Below are positions 1 to 7,994 of a stretch of DNA of 38,841 nt, piece by piece (the stretch's first letter is position 1; each line of letters starts with the position of its first letter). Source of the DNA: JAUWKC01 sp035529895 (GTDB lineage: Bacteria > Planctomycetota > Phycisphaerae > Sedimentisphaerales > Anaerobacaceae). The stretch is from assembly GCA_035529895.1 (NCBI GenBank), contig DATKVV010000073.1:1-38841 (forward strand), in the 5' to 3' direction. A program made the position numbers and the translations under genes. Under the pieces are notes generated by a model. That model had not been told where the DNA came from and made no database searches. It worked only from the letters and a program-made list of their open reading frames with translations.

Positions 1-1
1 C

Positions 2-115
2 CATCTGCCGTATGGCAAGAACAACTATCGTGTTGCGATCCCTGACTTGACGATCCTGAAAGCCAACTGGAATATTCCTAATGGTCCCGATCCCAACTGC
101 TTTGCGGGCTATTGA
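2..115 (+). CDS. C-terminal end of a protein with dockerin-like tail (partial)
   Basis: The window opens inside a reading frame that ends at TGA 113-115. The 37 visible residues include IPDLTILKANWNI and end DPNCFAGY. The D-L-x-x-L-x-x-N-W pattern followed by a short Cys-containing tail resembles the last segment of the dockerin-like or calcium-loop tails common on secreted planctomycete proteins. The rest of the protein lies outside the window, so its function cannot be told. A strong terminator follows about 40 bases after the stop, which supports this being a genuine gene end. Confidence 0.6.
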   Translation, partial: HLPYGKNNYRVAIPDLTILKANWNIPNGPDPNCFAGY

Positions 116-155
116 GATTAAGCTTCAAGTACCGGTTTGAAAGTTTGTGGTTTAG

Positions 156-192
156 AAAAAGGCTGTGAGAGACTTTCGCTCACAGCCTTTTT
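156..192 (+). terminator. Rho-independent terminator
   Basis: GGCTGTGAG (161-169) pairs with CTCACAGCC (179-187). The A run before it and the T run after it extend the helix to about 14 bp. It lies directly downstream of the partial gene at the window start. Confidence 0.85.
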
Positions 193-408
193 ATTTGGTT
201 TGGCGGGCAGGGCACACCCGCTTGGAGTTGAGATGCCGGCTGGGCAGTTAAGGTCAAGTTCTCTGAGGGCCTGACAGGGGGAACCGTTAGCCGGACGGCA
301 AGGGCCTCAGTCGCAAGGTTAAATCCGAAGGAAGCCGCACACAAACCGCCGGCCTGATGAATAGCAATCGCATAGGAGGGGCTATATCGGATGAGAAGGC
401 AGCTATGT

Positions 409-585
409 TCGAAGTCAAATAGCTGTAAGGAAGACATGCACACAGACGGGGCGGGCGTAAGTGTCAAGGCAGGTGTGCATTAACCGGCCAAGTCGGTGCC
501 AGCAATCCCGCCTTTTACCTGACCTCCTCGGGGTGCGCAGCCGGCGGTCCTGGCCTGCCGTACTGGATTTGACAGAGATAACTAA
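409..585. repeat. Dispersed ~177-bp element, copy 1 (candidate structured RNA)
   Basis: This stretch aligns end to end with 7183-7358 at roughly 84% identity (counted by eye, one 1-base gap). Its first 25 bases are identical in both copies. Conserved complementary blocks include GGCAGG and CCTGCC. The minus strand is open in both copies, but the two peptides agree only at about 64%, below the nucleotide identity, so a coding origin is unlikely. Both copies are in the same orientation. I do not recognise the family; the strand of any transcript is unknown. An IS701-type element sits directly against its right end. Confidence 0.65.
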
Positions 586-2154
586 AGCGCGAGTAAAGCC
601 CAAGAAAATGAGATGATAGCGTCGATAACTTCTTATAAGCATGGTGCTTATAAAGAGAATCGAAATGGATAAGACGCAGAGCAAAGGTATTGGTAAAGAC
701 TTGAACGCATTTTTGTCCAAATTCGATGATTGTTTCAGCCGTAGTGGCTCGCGGCAGAATCTTCGTGCCTATGTCAAGGGACAATTGTCCGATTTGCCTC
801 GCAAGAGCATCGAACCAATTGCTCTTGCGGCCGACCTGCCGGCCCGCACGTTGCAGTGTTTCCTGTCCATGCTTCCATGGGATCATCAACGCCTTCGCGA
901 TAAACTTCAATGGATTGTGGCTGATGAACACGCCCATCCATCGGCTATCGGAGTCGTGGATGATTCGGGTAATCCTAAAAAGGGTGCTCACACTGCCGGC
1001 GTACAATGGCAGTGGTGCGGCAACACCGGCAAGACCGACAATTGTGTTGTGGGGGTTCATATAGCCTATGTGGCGGGTGATTTTCAATGCCTCCTCGACA
1101 GCGATGTGTATCTTCCCAAAGATTGGGCTAATGATCCTGTTCGCCGCAAGAAAGCCGGTATCCCTGACGAAGTTATCTTTCGCAAGAAAACCGACATAGC
1201 TCTTGAACAAGTTTCTCGCTCGATGCGAAACGGCATTCGTGTATTTGCCTGGACATTTGATGAATGGTACGGCCGTGACGGCGAATTTCTTGATGGCCTT
1301 GAGCTGCGTGGTCAAAACTACGTGGGCGAAGTTCCTTCGGACTTTACGGGCTGGCTGTACGAGCCAGAGATTCTTGTCAGTCCCCCCACTCAGGAACGGC
1401 ATAAACGAGGTCGCAAGCGGCATTTCCCGTGTCTGGCCCGCAAGGCGTTGCTGGCCAGCGAACTGCGGAATCTGCTGGTATATTCCCGTGTATTTCAGCG
1501 GCAGAAATGGAAAAGGTTTCATATCAAGGACAGTGAAAATGGCCCGATTGTATGGGAACTCAAGCATGCCCGATTGTATCGCAGACAGGGTTCTGACGGA
1601 CTGCCGGGGCCTGTACATTACCTTATTGTTGCCCGTAACGTGCTCAATCCCAAAGAGATCAAGTATTTTGTCTCGAATATGATGCCGGGATCGAATGGCG
1701 TTACACTGGAGAAGCTGTTGTGGATAGCATTTTCGCGTGTGCCGGTTGAACGCTGCTTTGAGATCGGCAAACGCGAACTTGGCATGGATCATTTTGAGGT
1801 TCGCAGCTGGACAGCCATCCATCGCCACTTTTATATCAGTCAGTTGAGTTACTTGTTTTGTGCCCGTACGCATCAGAAGCTCAGAGAAAAAAACGACAAA
1901 GGGTTTCTATTTAACGGTGGAACAGGTTCGGGGCGCGGCGTGTACGTGGGTCGAGGCGCAGTTGCTGTCTCAGCCAGACCGAGATATGCTCTATCAGCAG
2001 ACTGTCGAAAGGATTGCGTATTACCAACGGCGAAATCGCTGGGCCCGAATAGCCTATACTAAAAAGACACTTGCCGAGCTTCAACCCTTAAAAATAAATG
2101 CCGAACAATTGAGGTCATGTGTACCCAATGATTCATAATTACTCGCGCTTTAGT
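581..2154 (+). mobile_element. IS701-family insertion sequence
   Basis: Perfect 16-bp inverted repeats, ACTAAAGCGCGAGTAA at 581-596 and its complement at 2139-2154, bracket a single transposase gene. A CTAA lies at 582-585 and again at 2156-2159. CTAA fits the YTAR target duplication known for this family. If it is the duplication, the element proper is 586-2155, and the left end of the inverted repeat overlaps host sequence. Homology with the second copy of the 177-bp element also runs through ACTAA up to 585, which favours that reading. Confidence 0.8.
641..2138 (+). pseudogene. IS701-family DDE transposase, frameshifted
   Basis: Residues 1-415 follow the IS701/SRSO17-type transposase pattern: CFSRSGSRQNLRAYVKGQL near the N-terminus, VVDDSGNPKKG (first catalytic Asp, ~107-108), WTFDEWYG (second Asp, ~207) and VERCFEIGKRELGMDHFE with the C-terminal catalytic Glu. 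After codon 415 the frame runs into unrelated sequence and stops at 2062. The expected tail, starting LTVEQVRGAACTWVEAQ, continues in the +1 frame to 2138. The switch falls at a run of seven A (1887-1893); removing one A restores a protein of about 498 residues. It is therefore an inactivated copy, a programmed-slippage candidate, or an assembly error. The start could be 641 or the next ATG at 665. Confidence 0.88.
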
Positions 2155-2305
2155 GCTAAGGTCGAAAACGTATCATTTGATACCTTTTCCAGCGATTTGG
2201 AGGCCGTAGCCATGAGAAAGAAAGCAGCCCACCGGTAGAACTAAAAGCGGAAAGGCCTTTGGCAGCTCTTTCCTGCCGACGAACGCACAACAGGAACCTT
2301 TGTCT

Positions 2306-2866
2306 TTACTTCTTCTCAACTTGAATATCGACCGGCGTTGCGTTGCTTACTGCGTCGAGCACCGCGGAGAACTTCGCAAGTTCCTTGAGCTTTTCCATAT
2401 CTTCTTCGTCCGTCTTGACCTTGAAGGTCACCCGGATGCTCTCGTAGCCTTTTCTGACGTCCTCTGAAAGTCCCATGAATCCACGGACATCGAGGTCGCC
2501 TTCAAGATACGATTCTATTTCCTGTATTTCGATTCCGCGTATCGCCGCCTGATAAACCAGTGTTGAAGTCAGGCATGCTGCCAACGCATGAAGCAGGTAT
2601 TCCATCGGACCGGCCGCCTTGTCTCCGCCGGCGAGCAGAGGAGGCTCGTCCGCGTCCACAACAAAGGGCTTTTCGTGCGGGTTATCCTTTCCCGCTGCGT
2701 AGAAATCGCTTATTGTGCTCCGGTTGTGACTGCCCTTGATCCACTTGTTTCTTATGCGCAGGTTGCTTCTTGCCAAAGATGGATCTTCCTGTACGGACTG
2801 CATTACATTTCGCATCACCTCAGTATCTATTCCATCTATTATTTTGATTGTTTTTTGCTCTGCCAT
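2306..2866 (-). CDS. OsmC/Ohr-family protein
   Basis: A 186-residue protein with the OsmC core: the pattern GPMEYLLHALAACLTST (C98) is the helix with the reactive cysteine and preceding Glu, and the end SNATPVDIQVEK matches the family's last strand. Family members reduce organic hydroperoxides. The second, resolving cysteine usually found in the late helix is replaced (FSAVLDAVSN), so this looks like a single-Cys member whose activity is less certain. The start at 2866 is chosen because GGGGA lies 7 bases upstream on the minus strand; an upstream in-frame ATG at 2926 lacks such a site. It is on the same strand as the SBP56-like gene at 3049-4557 but separated by a strong inverted repeat. Confidence 0.85.
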   Translation of the reverse strand: MAEQKTIKIIDGIDTEVMRNVMQSVQEDPSLARSNLRIRNKWIKGSHNRSTISDFYAAGKDNPHEKPFVVDADEPPLLAGGDKAAGPMEYLLHALAACLTSTLVYQAAIRGIEIQEIESYLEGDLDVRGFMGLSEDVRKGYESIRVTFKVKTDEEDMEKLKELAKFSAVLDAVSNATPVDIQVEKK

Positions 2867-2955
2867 TTTCTTGTCCCCAACTGTCTTAAGAATTATTCTT
2901 TGTAAACACGATATTACGTCATACACAGCGCTGGCTATTCCACTGTCTCTTGAGC

Positions 2956-2997
2956 CGGCCGCGCATTCACCGACCCGGGCAAGTCAGTGAACGGCCG
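2956..2997. repeat. Inverted repeat / hairpin between two minus-strand genes
   Basis: CGGCCG (2956-2961) and TTCACCGAC (2966-2974) pair with GTCAGTGAA (2983-2991) and CGGCCG (2992-2997), with one G-U pair and a 4-base bulge. There is no T run, so it is not a classical terminator. It lies after the SBP56-like gene and before the OsmC-like gene and could end or process the transcript. Confidence 0.5.
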
Positions 2998-3048
2998 CTA
3001 TTTCTTCTTGTGCGGCTTTGCATACAGGGAAATAACACTAAACGCTCA

Positions 3049-4557
3049 TCACACCCAGATGTCGGAAGTGCAGTCACCGCCCGGGAAGCGAATCTCGTGA
3101 GCTCGTGCCGGACCGCCGGGTTCGCTTCCAAAGTCCACCATGAAGTCCTTATTCCACTCCAGGCCCCCGTCGGCAGTATCACAGTCCAACTGCAGCATAA
3201 GCGAACCCTTCTTCGCGATACCGGGGTAGAACTGATTGTCCCAGCTGCTGTAGAGCGAACTGGTGAAATAGAGGCGCTTGCCGTCAAGGCTCAACTGCAG
3301 CATCTGAGGTCCGCCGGTCGGTTTCCTGCCCTTGATTTCTCCGCCCTTGCCGAGAAGGCCGTAAATCCAGACCTGCCCGGTCAGTTTTGGTTGCGCCGGA
3401 TTACTGATATTATACTGCCGGATGTCTTCGTGCAGCCAGTTCGCCAGATAAAGGAAGCGGTCGTCGAGAGACAGCAGTATGTCGGTAATCAAACCGGGGA
3501 CGGGATCGGCCTGGCCTTCGACTTTCACGGGCTCAACCTGTATGACCTTTTCGGCCGACCACTTCAATCCGGTCTTGTGAAAATGCCAGACCGAACTGCT
3601 AAGGGCCGCGCAGACGAATCCGTGCATACTGTCAGGGTTGTGATGGAAACGCACTTCCAAGGGCACCATGCCCTCCGCCCCCAGGTCGATTGTCTGTATG
3701 CGCTCACGAGTGGTCCAGTCCCAGAAATGCAGCCGTTGACCGTACAGACCCGCCTTGACGTCTTCCATACGGAATCCGGGACCAAAAGTGGTCGGCGCCG
3801 CAAACTCGCTGCTGACCATCGCATTTTGCCGGGGCTGGTACCAGAAATCATAATTGTACGGCATTCCCTCGGTGCTTTTCTCCCACCGGCCGGCCACATT
3901 GAACTTTTCATCCACGATCAGAAATCCGCCCGGAGCGTTGCCATTGGCGTCTCCCAGTGCAGAGATGATAATCCTTCCATCCGGCGCACAGTGTACCGTG
4001 TGCAACGCCGACAGATTTGTCTTTTGTGCGATTTCTCTGCCTTCGATCGCCTTGTGCAGCCGCGGCTTGGCTGGGTTGCTCACATCGACGAAGTGAACGT
4101 TGCCGGAGTTGAGTCCCGGAATTACGAGGTATTGGCGCACTTTCCCCGGCTGTCCGTGACAACTGCTGCAGACGTTCCAACCGTAGTGGTGAAGCTCATC
4201 ACCGCGGTTCGGCATCACAAGTCGATGCACAATCCGGCCGTAGGTCTTTGACCCCGGGTCCACATCCACTGTCACCAGATGATCCGGCAAAGGACGTCCT
4301 GTACCTACGTAGATAGCCGGCACATACGCAAGCTTCTCCCGTTCGGACCGCATCGCATCGGCCGGCGAGGCGTACGTGGGACAAGCGAACTTGTGGACAT
4401 GGTGTGAGGCAGGATGCTCCGGCGGGGCCGGCGCCGACTGACCCAGCGCAACATGCGGCAGAATGGCCATTGAACCTGCCGCCGCCAGGAATTCCCTGCG
4501 GTGCATAAGATTTTCTCCGCTGCCGTCTATTGTCGAATTAGTTTGTTCGTTCGCCAT
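3049..4557 (-). CDS. Selenium-binding protein 56 / methanethiol oxidase family, Tat-exported
   Basis: A 502-residue homologue of SELENBP1/bacterial MtoX, which oxidises methanethiol to formaldehyde, hydrogen sulfide and hydrogen peroxide with copper. Family marks: ACPTYASPADAM, YVPAIYVGTGRPLPDHL, DELHHYGWNVCSSCHG (H123, H124, C130, C133), then a beta-propeller containing PKLHKVI-like RLHKAIEG, LEVRFHHNP, DILLSLDDRFLYLANW and PGGDCTSDIWV at the end. The N-terminus has HRREFLAAAGSMAILPHVALGQ, a twin-arginine leader (R20-R21), so the mature enzyme should be periplasmic. Start 4557 has AGGAG about 10 bases upstream; a second ATG at 4506 directly before HRREF also has GGAG upstream and may be the true start. 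Oxidation of methanethiol specifically is inferred from the family. Confidence 0.9.
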   Translation of the reverse strand: MANEQTNSTIDGSGENLMHRREFLAAAGSMAILPHVALGQSAPAPPEHPASHHVHKFACPTYASPADAMRSEREKLAYVPAIYVGTGRPLPDHLVTVDVDPGSKTYGRIVHRLVMPNRGDELHHYGWNVCSSCHGQPGKVRQYLVIPGLNSGNVHFVDVSNPAKPRLHKAIEGREIAQKTNLSALHTVHCAPDGRIIISALGDANGNAPGGFLIVDEKFNVAGRWEKSTEGMPYNYDFWYQPRQNAMVSSEFAAPTTFGPGFRMEDVKAGLYGQRLHFWDWTTRERIQTIDLGAEGMVPLEVRFHHNPDSMHGFVCAALSSSVWHFHKTGLKWSAEKVIQVEPVKVEGQADPVPGLITDILLSLDDRFLYLANWLHEDIRQYNISNPAQPKLTGQVWIYGLLGKGGEIKGRKPTGGPQMLQLSLDGKRLYFTSSLYSSWDNQFYPGIAKKGSLMLQLDCDTADGGLEWNKDFMVDFGSEPGGPARAHEIRFPGGDCTSDIWV

Positions 4558-5040
4558 TTTTGATAATCTCCTTTCTCCTGGAAATACCAAGGACAGTCTG
4601 TAAATATTTTCTCTGAAACTGCAATTTCTTATTGCATAACACTAAGCGCATCATAGAAACAATAGCAGAGGGTCCATTGCTGTAAATCGGGGGTGGAACC
4701 TGTTTTTGCCATCAGGTGAACTACTCTCGTCTGCGTCGGGGGATCTTCTTCGGTGTCGGCCGGAAAGAACAGACAATCGCAAATATGGAAAACTGCGGAT
4801 GTATGCCGCTTATTTGCGGTGCACTTCACTGCCGACGCGGCAGCGAAAAAACAGATTTTTTCGCAGCGGCTGCTCGGGAATGCTGCAGTTTCATTCCGCC
4901 CCTATTCCCCCCCCATCCTTAACCCATCAGCGCTGCATGCGGCCAAATGTTGATCAATGCCTTGGGATGCGTTCCGTGCAGTCTCATAAGGCATCATTAA
5001 AACAGCCTGACTGATTACCGGAGCCCGCCCTGAAAACCGT
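4558..5040. other. Intergenic region with two small inverted repeats
   Basis: No gene could be supported in these 483 bases. Two palindromic features stand out: TGCAAT-N5-ATTGCA (4620-4636) about 65 bases upstream of the SBP56-like start, a possible operator, and GCGAAAAAA-CAGA-TTTTTTCGC (4843-4864), a 9-bp hairpin. Short open frames here have no recognisable family or convincing ribosome site. Confidence 0.5.
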
Positions 5041-6954
5041 CTACATCTGTCCCACGGGCCAGACCTTCAGAGAAAGCCTCCCTTCGCCCGGATTTTCAAA
5101 CGGCCCGGCAGTCGGATTCTTATCGCTTCTCTTTTTGCCGAAGTAGTCGGTATCGACTTTCAAACGCGTACCATCGCGATTCACGTATGGCAAGTCCGGC
5201 ACCCGCGCCCTGCCCAGCAGCTTCGTCGTCACAACCTTGGTTTGCAGCGCTACCCACGAAGGGTCAACCGTAATGTGCAGGTACACATTGTTTGCTTCTT
5301 TAACCACTTCAAGCTTCGGGTCAAACCCGGCCTTTTCAATCCGATTCGACTCGCCGCCGTACGGCGCCGCGCCATTGAGATAAACATTCCCGTCAACGTA
5401 CATCGGCAGCTCCGCATTGTTGAAAACTGCAAGTCCATGGCCGGCTCTCTGGTCGCCCGCATCGGCCGAAGCCGCGCCGTCTCCGACAAATATATTGTTG
5501 TAAAAGCGTATGTCGCCGACCTTCATAATGTCACGCAGGCCCGCCACCTCGGTGGAATGTTCCTTCATGTACGGTGTCCCGCGGGAGGTGGTCCTCGCCC
5601 TGGTCAACCCTGCCGCCAGATTATGAGCATAGGCGCCTCCGTGAGACATATTTTGCAGCGCAATGTCAGAGAGAAACAGGTTGTTATCAACCAGATATGG
5701 CCCGTGATTCACTTCCGAAAAGAAATCGTCCGTGCTGTTGTTGTAGCACAGGTTGCCGGTTATGCGGGTGCCCTGCGCCATCCAGTCCATCCACATGCCT
5801 CTGCCTGCATTGTGTATGCGATTATTCCTGATGACCGAGTCGATCGCTCCATGAAACTTTATCCCGGCGATCTCCGCGCCTTGGAACTGCCGCTTGGTCC
5901 ATATATTGAAAATATGATTGCCGCTGACCTCGCTGAAAACAGCCCCTAGGCTTCCGCATATCCCCGCCTGCTCGCAATTCGAGATCGTGTTGTTTCTTAC
6001 GATGTGAGAACCGATTTTATCTTTGGCCCAACCATCCTTTAGCGCCCTGGCGATGACTTCATTGTAGTGTACGTGGCCGCCCTTGCTCGGATCATTTATG
6101 CAAACATTGTGGCCGCTCTTCCTGTCTTTGCCGAGGGTAACGCCCGTGCATTTTGAATCGCTGATAACATTGTTCTCGATGACCCACCCTTTGCTCCAGT
6201 GGGTTCCGATAAGGCCGATCTGCTCGGCTGTCGGGGCCGCCCATTGGGTCGCGGCCTGGCTCATGTAAAAACCGCGGACGGTGATATAGTTTCGCCCGGG
6301 CGTATCCGGATAAAAACAGCTTTCCCTCACATTGATCTCGACCAGTTCGTTGTTCGGGTTATGGTTGTGAAAATTGGCCCAGATGTGTGTGTCTTTATCA
6401 TCGCTCCGGCAGTACCAGCTGTACAGTGATGCTTCCTTGTCAACTGCCTCCGGATGCGGCTTGGGATTCATCACCTCATCCAGAGAGGCCTTCTCAAACA
6501 ACGATCTGCCGTTGAGATAGACCTCCCCCGTATGATGGACTCTATCGTTGTCCTTGAACCAATCGCCGACAATAATATCCGTATAGGGGTTGTAGTCTCC
6601 AAAAAACGAGTTCGGAATCGTCACTTTCCATACACCGTCCTTGATTTGCTCCCAACCGCCAACGACCTCAGACCCCTTGATCACTACTTTATCACCTTTG
6701 GCTGCCTGATAAACGATTCTCTTTGAGTCAGACTCGCCGCCGCGCGGCGGAGTCACCCGTTCGCGATAAGTTCCCTCATGCACGGTTACCACATCGCCGG
6801 GCTGGGCAACCTGCGCCGCCGCAGAAATGGTTTTCAACGGTTTCGAACCAGAGCCGTCATTCTCATCGCTTCCCTTTACCGAAACATGCCATTCTCTGGC
6901 AGACAGTGTTTGGGTGAGCAATCCGGCAATTACGATTAGCGTTAACTTCTTCAT
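5041..6954 (-). CDS. GH120-family beta-xylosidase-like right-handed beta-helix protein
   Basis: A 637-residue secreted protein. It begins with a Sec signal peptide (MKKLTLIVIAGLLTQTLSA) and then the DUF1565-like entry strand GSDENDGSGSKPLKTISAAA. The body matches GH120 beta-xylosidases such as XylC of Thermoanaerobacterium along its length: PNSFFGDYNPY, GEVYLNGRSLFE, SCFYPDTPGRNYITVRGF, GLIGTHWSKGWVIENN, and RGMWMDWMAQGTRITGN followed by FFSEVNHGPYLVDNN. By that comparison D390 (WMDW) would be the nucleophile and E414 (SEVNHGPY) the acid/base; this is inference from remembered alignment. It would release xylose from xylo-oligosaccharides. AAAGGA lies upstream of the ATG. With the GH51 enzyme at 31.5-33.5 kb it suggests arabinoxylan use. 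Confidence 0.85.
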   Translation of the reverse strand: MKKLTLIVIAGLLTQTLSAREWHVSVKGSDENDGSGSKPLKTISAAAQVAQPGDVVTVHEGTYRERVTPPRGGESDSKRIVYQAAKGDKVVIKGSEVVGGWEQIKDGVWKVTIPNSFFGDYNPYTDIIVGDWFKDNDRVHHTGEVYLNGRSLFEKASLDEVMNPKPHPEAVDKEASLYSWYCRSDDKDTHIWANFHNHNPNNELVEINVRESCFYPDTPGRNYITVRGFYMSQAATQWAAPTAEQIGLIGTHWSKGWVIENNVISDSKCTGVTLGKDRKSGHNVCINDPSKGGHVHYNEVIARALKDGWAKDKIGSHIVRNNTISNCEQAGICGSLGAVFSEVSGNHIFNIWTKRQFQGAEIAGIKFHGAIDSVIRNNRIHNAGRGMWMDWMAQGTRITGNLCYNNSTDDFFSEVNHGPYLVDNNLFLSDIALQNMSHGGAYAHNLAAGLTRARTTSRGTPYMKEHSTEVAGLRDIMKVGDIRFYNNIFVGDGAASADAGDQRAGHGLAVFNNAELPMYVDGNVYLNGAAPYGGESNRIEKAGFDPKLEVVKEANNVYLHITVDPSWVALQTKVVTTKLLGRARVPDLPYVNRDGTRLKVDTDYFGKKRSDKNPTAGPFENPGEGRLSLKVWPVGQM

Positions 6955-7182
6955 TTCCCGGTTTCCTTTCTGAAGTAAATAACGATATTGCGGCCCGGCA
7001 ACCCATCATGTAATGACCCAAACGTCTGAATATGTCCTTGCCAATAGGTTACAAATATTCTATAGGCTTAGCACCACCTATTGTACTTAAACAATTATGT
7101 TCGCCCAATATTTCTCCGGCGTTATCTTAAATTCTTTTCGCCAGCGATGAGCTGCAATTGTGCCCCGTTCAGCGACAATTAG
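6955..7182. other. Intergenic region, divergent promoters expected
   Basis: An AT-rich gap between the GH120 gene (minus) and the second copy of the 177-bp element. No gene is visible. It should hold the promoter of the GH120 gene, but I could not pick a convincing pair of hexamers. Confidence 0.4.
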
Positions 7183-7358
7183 TCGAAGTCAAATAGCTGT
7201 AAGGAAGGCATGGCCGCAGGTGCGGCGGCCATAAGCGTGAAGGCAGGTGTGCATTACCCGGCCAGGTCGGCGGAAGGAATTTCGCCTCTTACCTGACCTC
7301 CTCGGGGGGCGCGGCCGGTGGTCCTGGCCTGCCGAACTGGGTTGGCAGAGAAAACTAA
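7183..7358. repeat. Dispersed ~177-bp element, copy 2 (candidate structured RNA)
   Basis: Partner of the element at 409-585, about 84% identical, same orientation. Shared blocks include the first 25 bases, GGCAGGTGTGCATTA, TTACCTGACCTCCTCGGGG and GGTCCTGGCCTGCCG. This copy contains additional internal hairpin potential: ATGGCCGC and GCGGCGGCCAT face each other (about 7212-7232). It lies about 80 bases upstream of the first ECF sigma start, so it could be part of that gene's leader or an independent small RNA. Confidence 0.65.
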
Positions 7359-7363
7359 CTTTC

Positions 7364-7397
7364 TTTAGAGTAAAATACATCCGGCCCTCGTTATATT
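7364..7397 (+). promoter_or_regulatory. Possible promoter of first ECF cassette
   Basis: TATATT (7392-7397) resembles a -10 box about 43 bases before the ATG at 7440. TTTAGA (7364-7369) lies 22 bases upstream, longer than the usual 17-base gap. Similar pairs precede three other sigma genes here. Weak by itself. Confidence 0.25.
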
Positions 7398-7439
7398 AGT
7401 GACAATCGATTGTTCCGATATCGGGTGAGCGAGCGGCAG

Positions 7440-7994
7440 ATGCTGGAAGACAGGCTACTTATATGGAGACTTAAGTCAGGCAGCAGAGATGCCTTCCGCC
7501 GCATATATGAAAAGTATATCGATGATTTATTGACGCTGGCAACAAATCTCCTAAGTGACGGCGCCGCTGCCGAAGATGTTGTGCAGGATGTTTTTATCTC
7601 GTTTGTGCAGGCGGTAGAGAAGTTCCACCTGACAGGCAGTCTAAAGAGTTATCTGGCAACCTGCACCGCCAATCGGGCGCGTGATTATCTTCGAAAAAGA
7701 CACCGACAGCAGGCTGCTCCACTGGATGAAGCCGAACAAGTGACGGCGGACGTTAGTGGGCCGGTCCAATTAGCTGTACGCAGTGAAGAATTGCAGCGGC
7801 TGGGTCAGGCGATGACCGAGCTTCCGTACGAGCAGCGAGAGGCGATTGTACTTCGTTTGAACGCGGACTTGAAGTTCAGGCAAATAGCGAAACTGCAAAA
7901 AGTTTCGGTCAAAACAGTTCTGAGTCGCTACAGATACGGATTGGATAAACTGCAGTCAATCCTGGAAGGTGAGGTGCAGAAATGGGACCGATAG
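7440..7994 (+). CDS. ECF RNA polymerase sigma factor (cassette 1)
   Basis: A sigma-70 family factor of about 184 residues. Region 2 covers DAFRRIYEKYIDDLLTLA and EDVVQDVFISFVQAVEKF, with the core-binding and -10 recognising helices. Region 4 is ELPYEQREAIVLRLNADL followed by the helix-turn-helix FRQIAKLQKVSVKTVLSRY. It should direct polymerase to a small regulon under control of its partner. The ATG at 7440 is preferred because the possible -10 box sits about 43 bases upstream, as for the other sigma genes; a TTG at 7410 would add ten residues. Its last 13 bases overlap the next gene, so the two products are probably translationally coupled. Confidence 0.9.
   Translation: MLEDRLLIWRLKSGSRDAFRRIYEKYIDDLLTLATNLLSDGAAAEDVVQDVFISFVQAVEKFHLTGSLKSYLATCTANRARDYLRKRHRQQAAPLDEAEQVTADVSGPVQLAVRSEELQRLGQAMTELPYEQREAIVLRLNADLKFRQIAKLQKVSVKTVLSRYRYGLDKLQSILEGEVQKWDR

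Noticed and set aside
409..585. Possible signal-recognition-particle RNA, RNase P or known riboswitch
   Set aside because: Fragments such as GGTCAGGT recall SRP RNA, but the required tetraloop and symmetric-bulge order is absent, and no riboswitch consensus fits.
415..720. Open frame of 101 residues on the minus strand over the 177-bp element
   Set aside because: Its homologue in copy 2 changes amino acids faster than bases, there is no good ribosome site, and it runs into the IS; the stretch is better explained as non-coding.
515..1873. Long minus-strand open frame (452 residues) opposite the transposase
   Set aside because: It lies antisense to a recognised IS701 transposase with catalytic motifs and shows no family of its own.
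2212..2238. Mini frame MRKKAAHR with a good TTGGAGG site after the IS
   Set aside because: Eight residues only; may be the remains of a gene or leader disturbed by the IS, but not supportable as a gene.
2950..4251. 433-residue plus-strand open frame opposite the SBP56-like gene
   Set aside because: Shadow of a clear minus-strand gene; no domain, no ribosome site.
4843..4864. Hairpin GCGAAAAAA-CAGA-TTTTTTCGC as a terminator
   Set aside because: The stem is weak A/T except for three pairs and no T run follows outside it; it also lies far from the neighbouring stops.
4706..5014. Several short plus-strand frames between the SBP56-like and GH120 genes
   Set aside because: Overlapping each other in different frames, odd composition, no recognisable protein.
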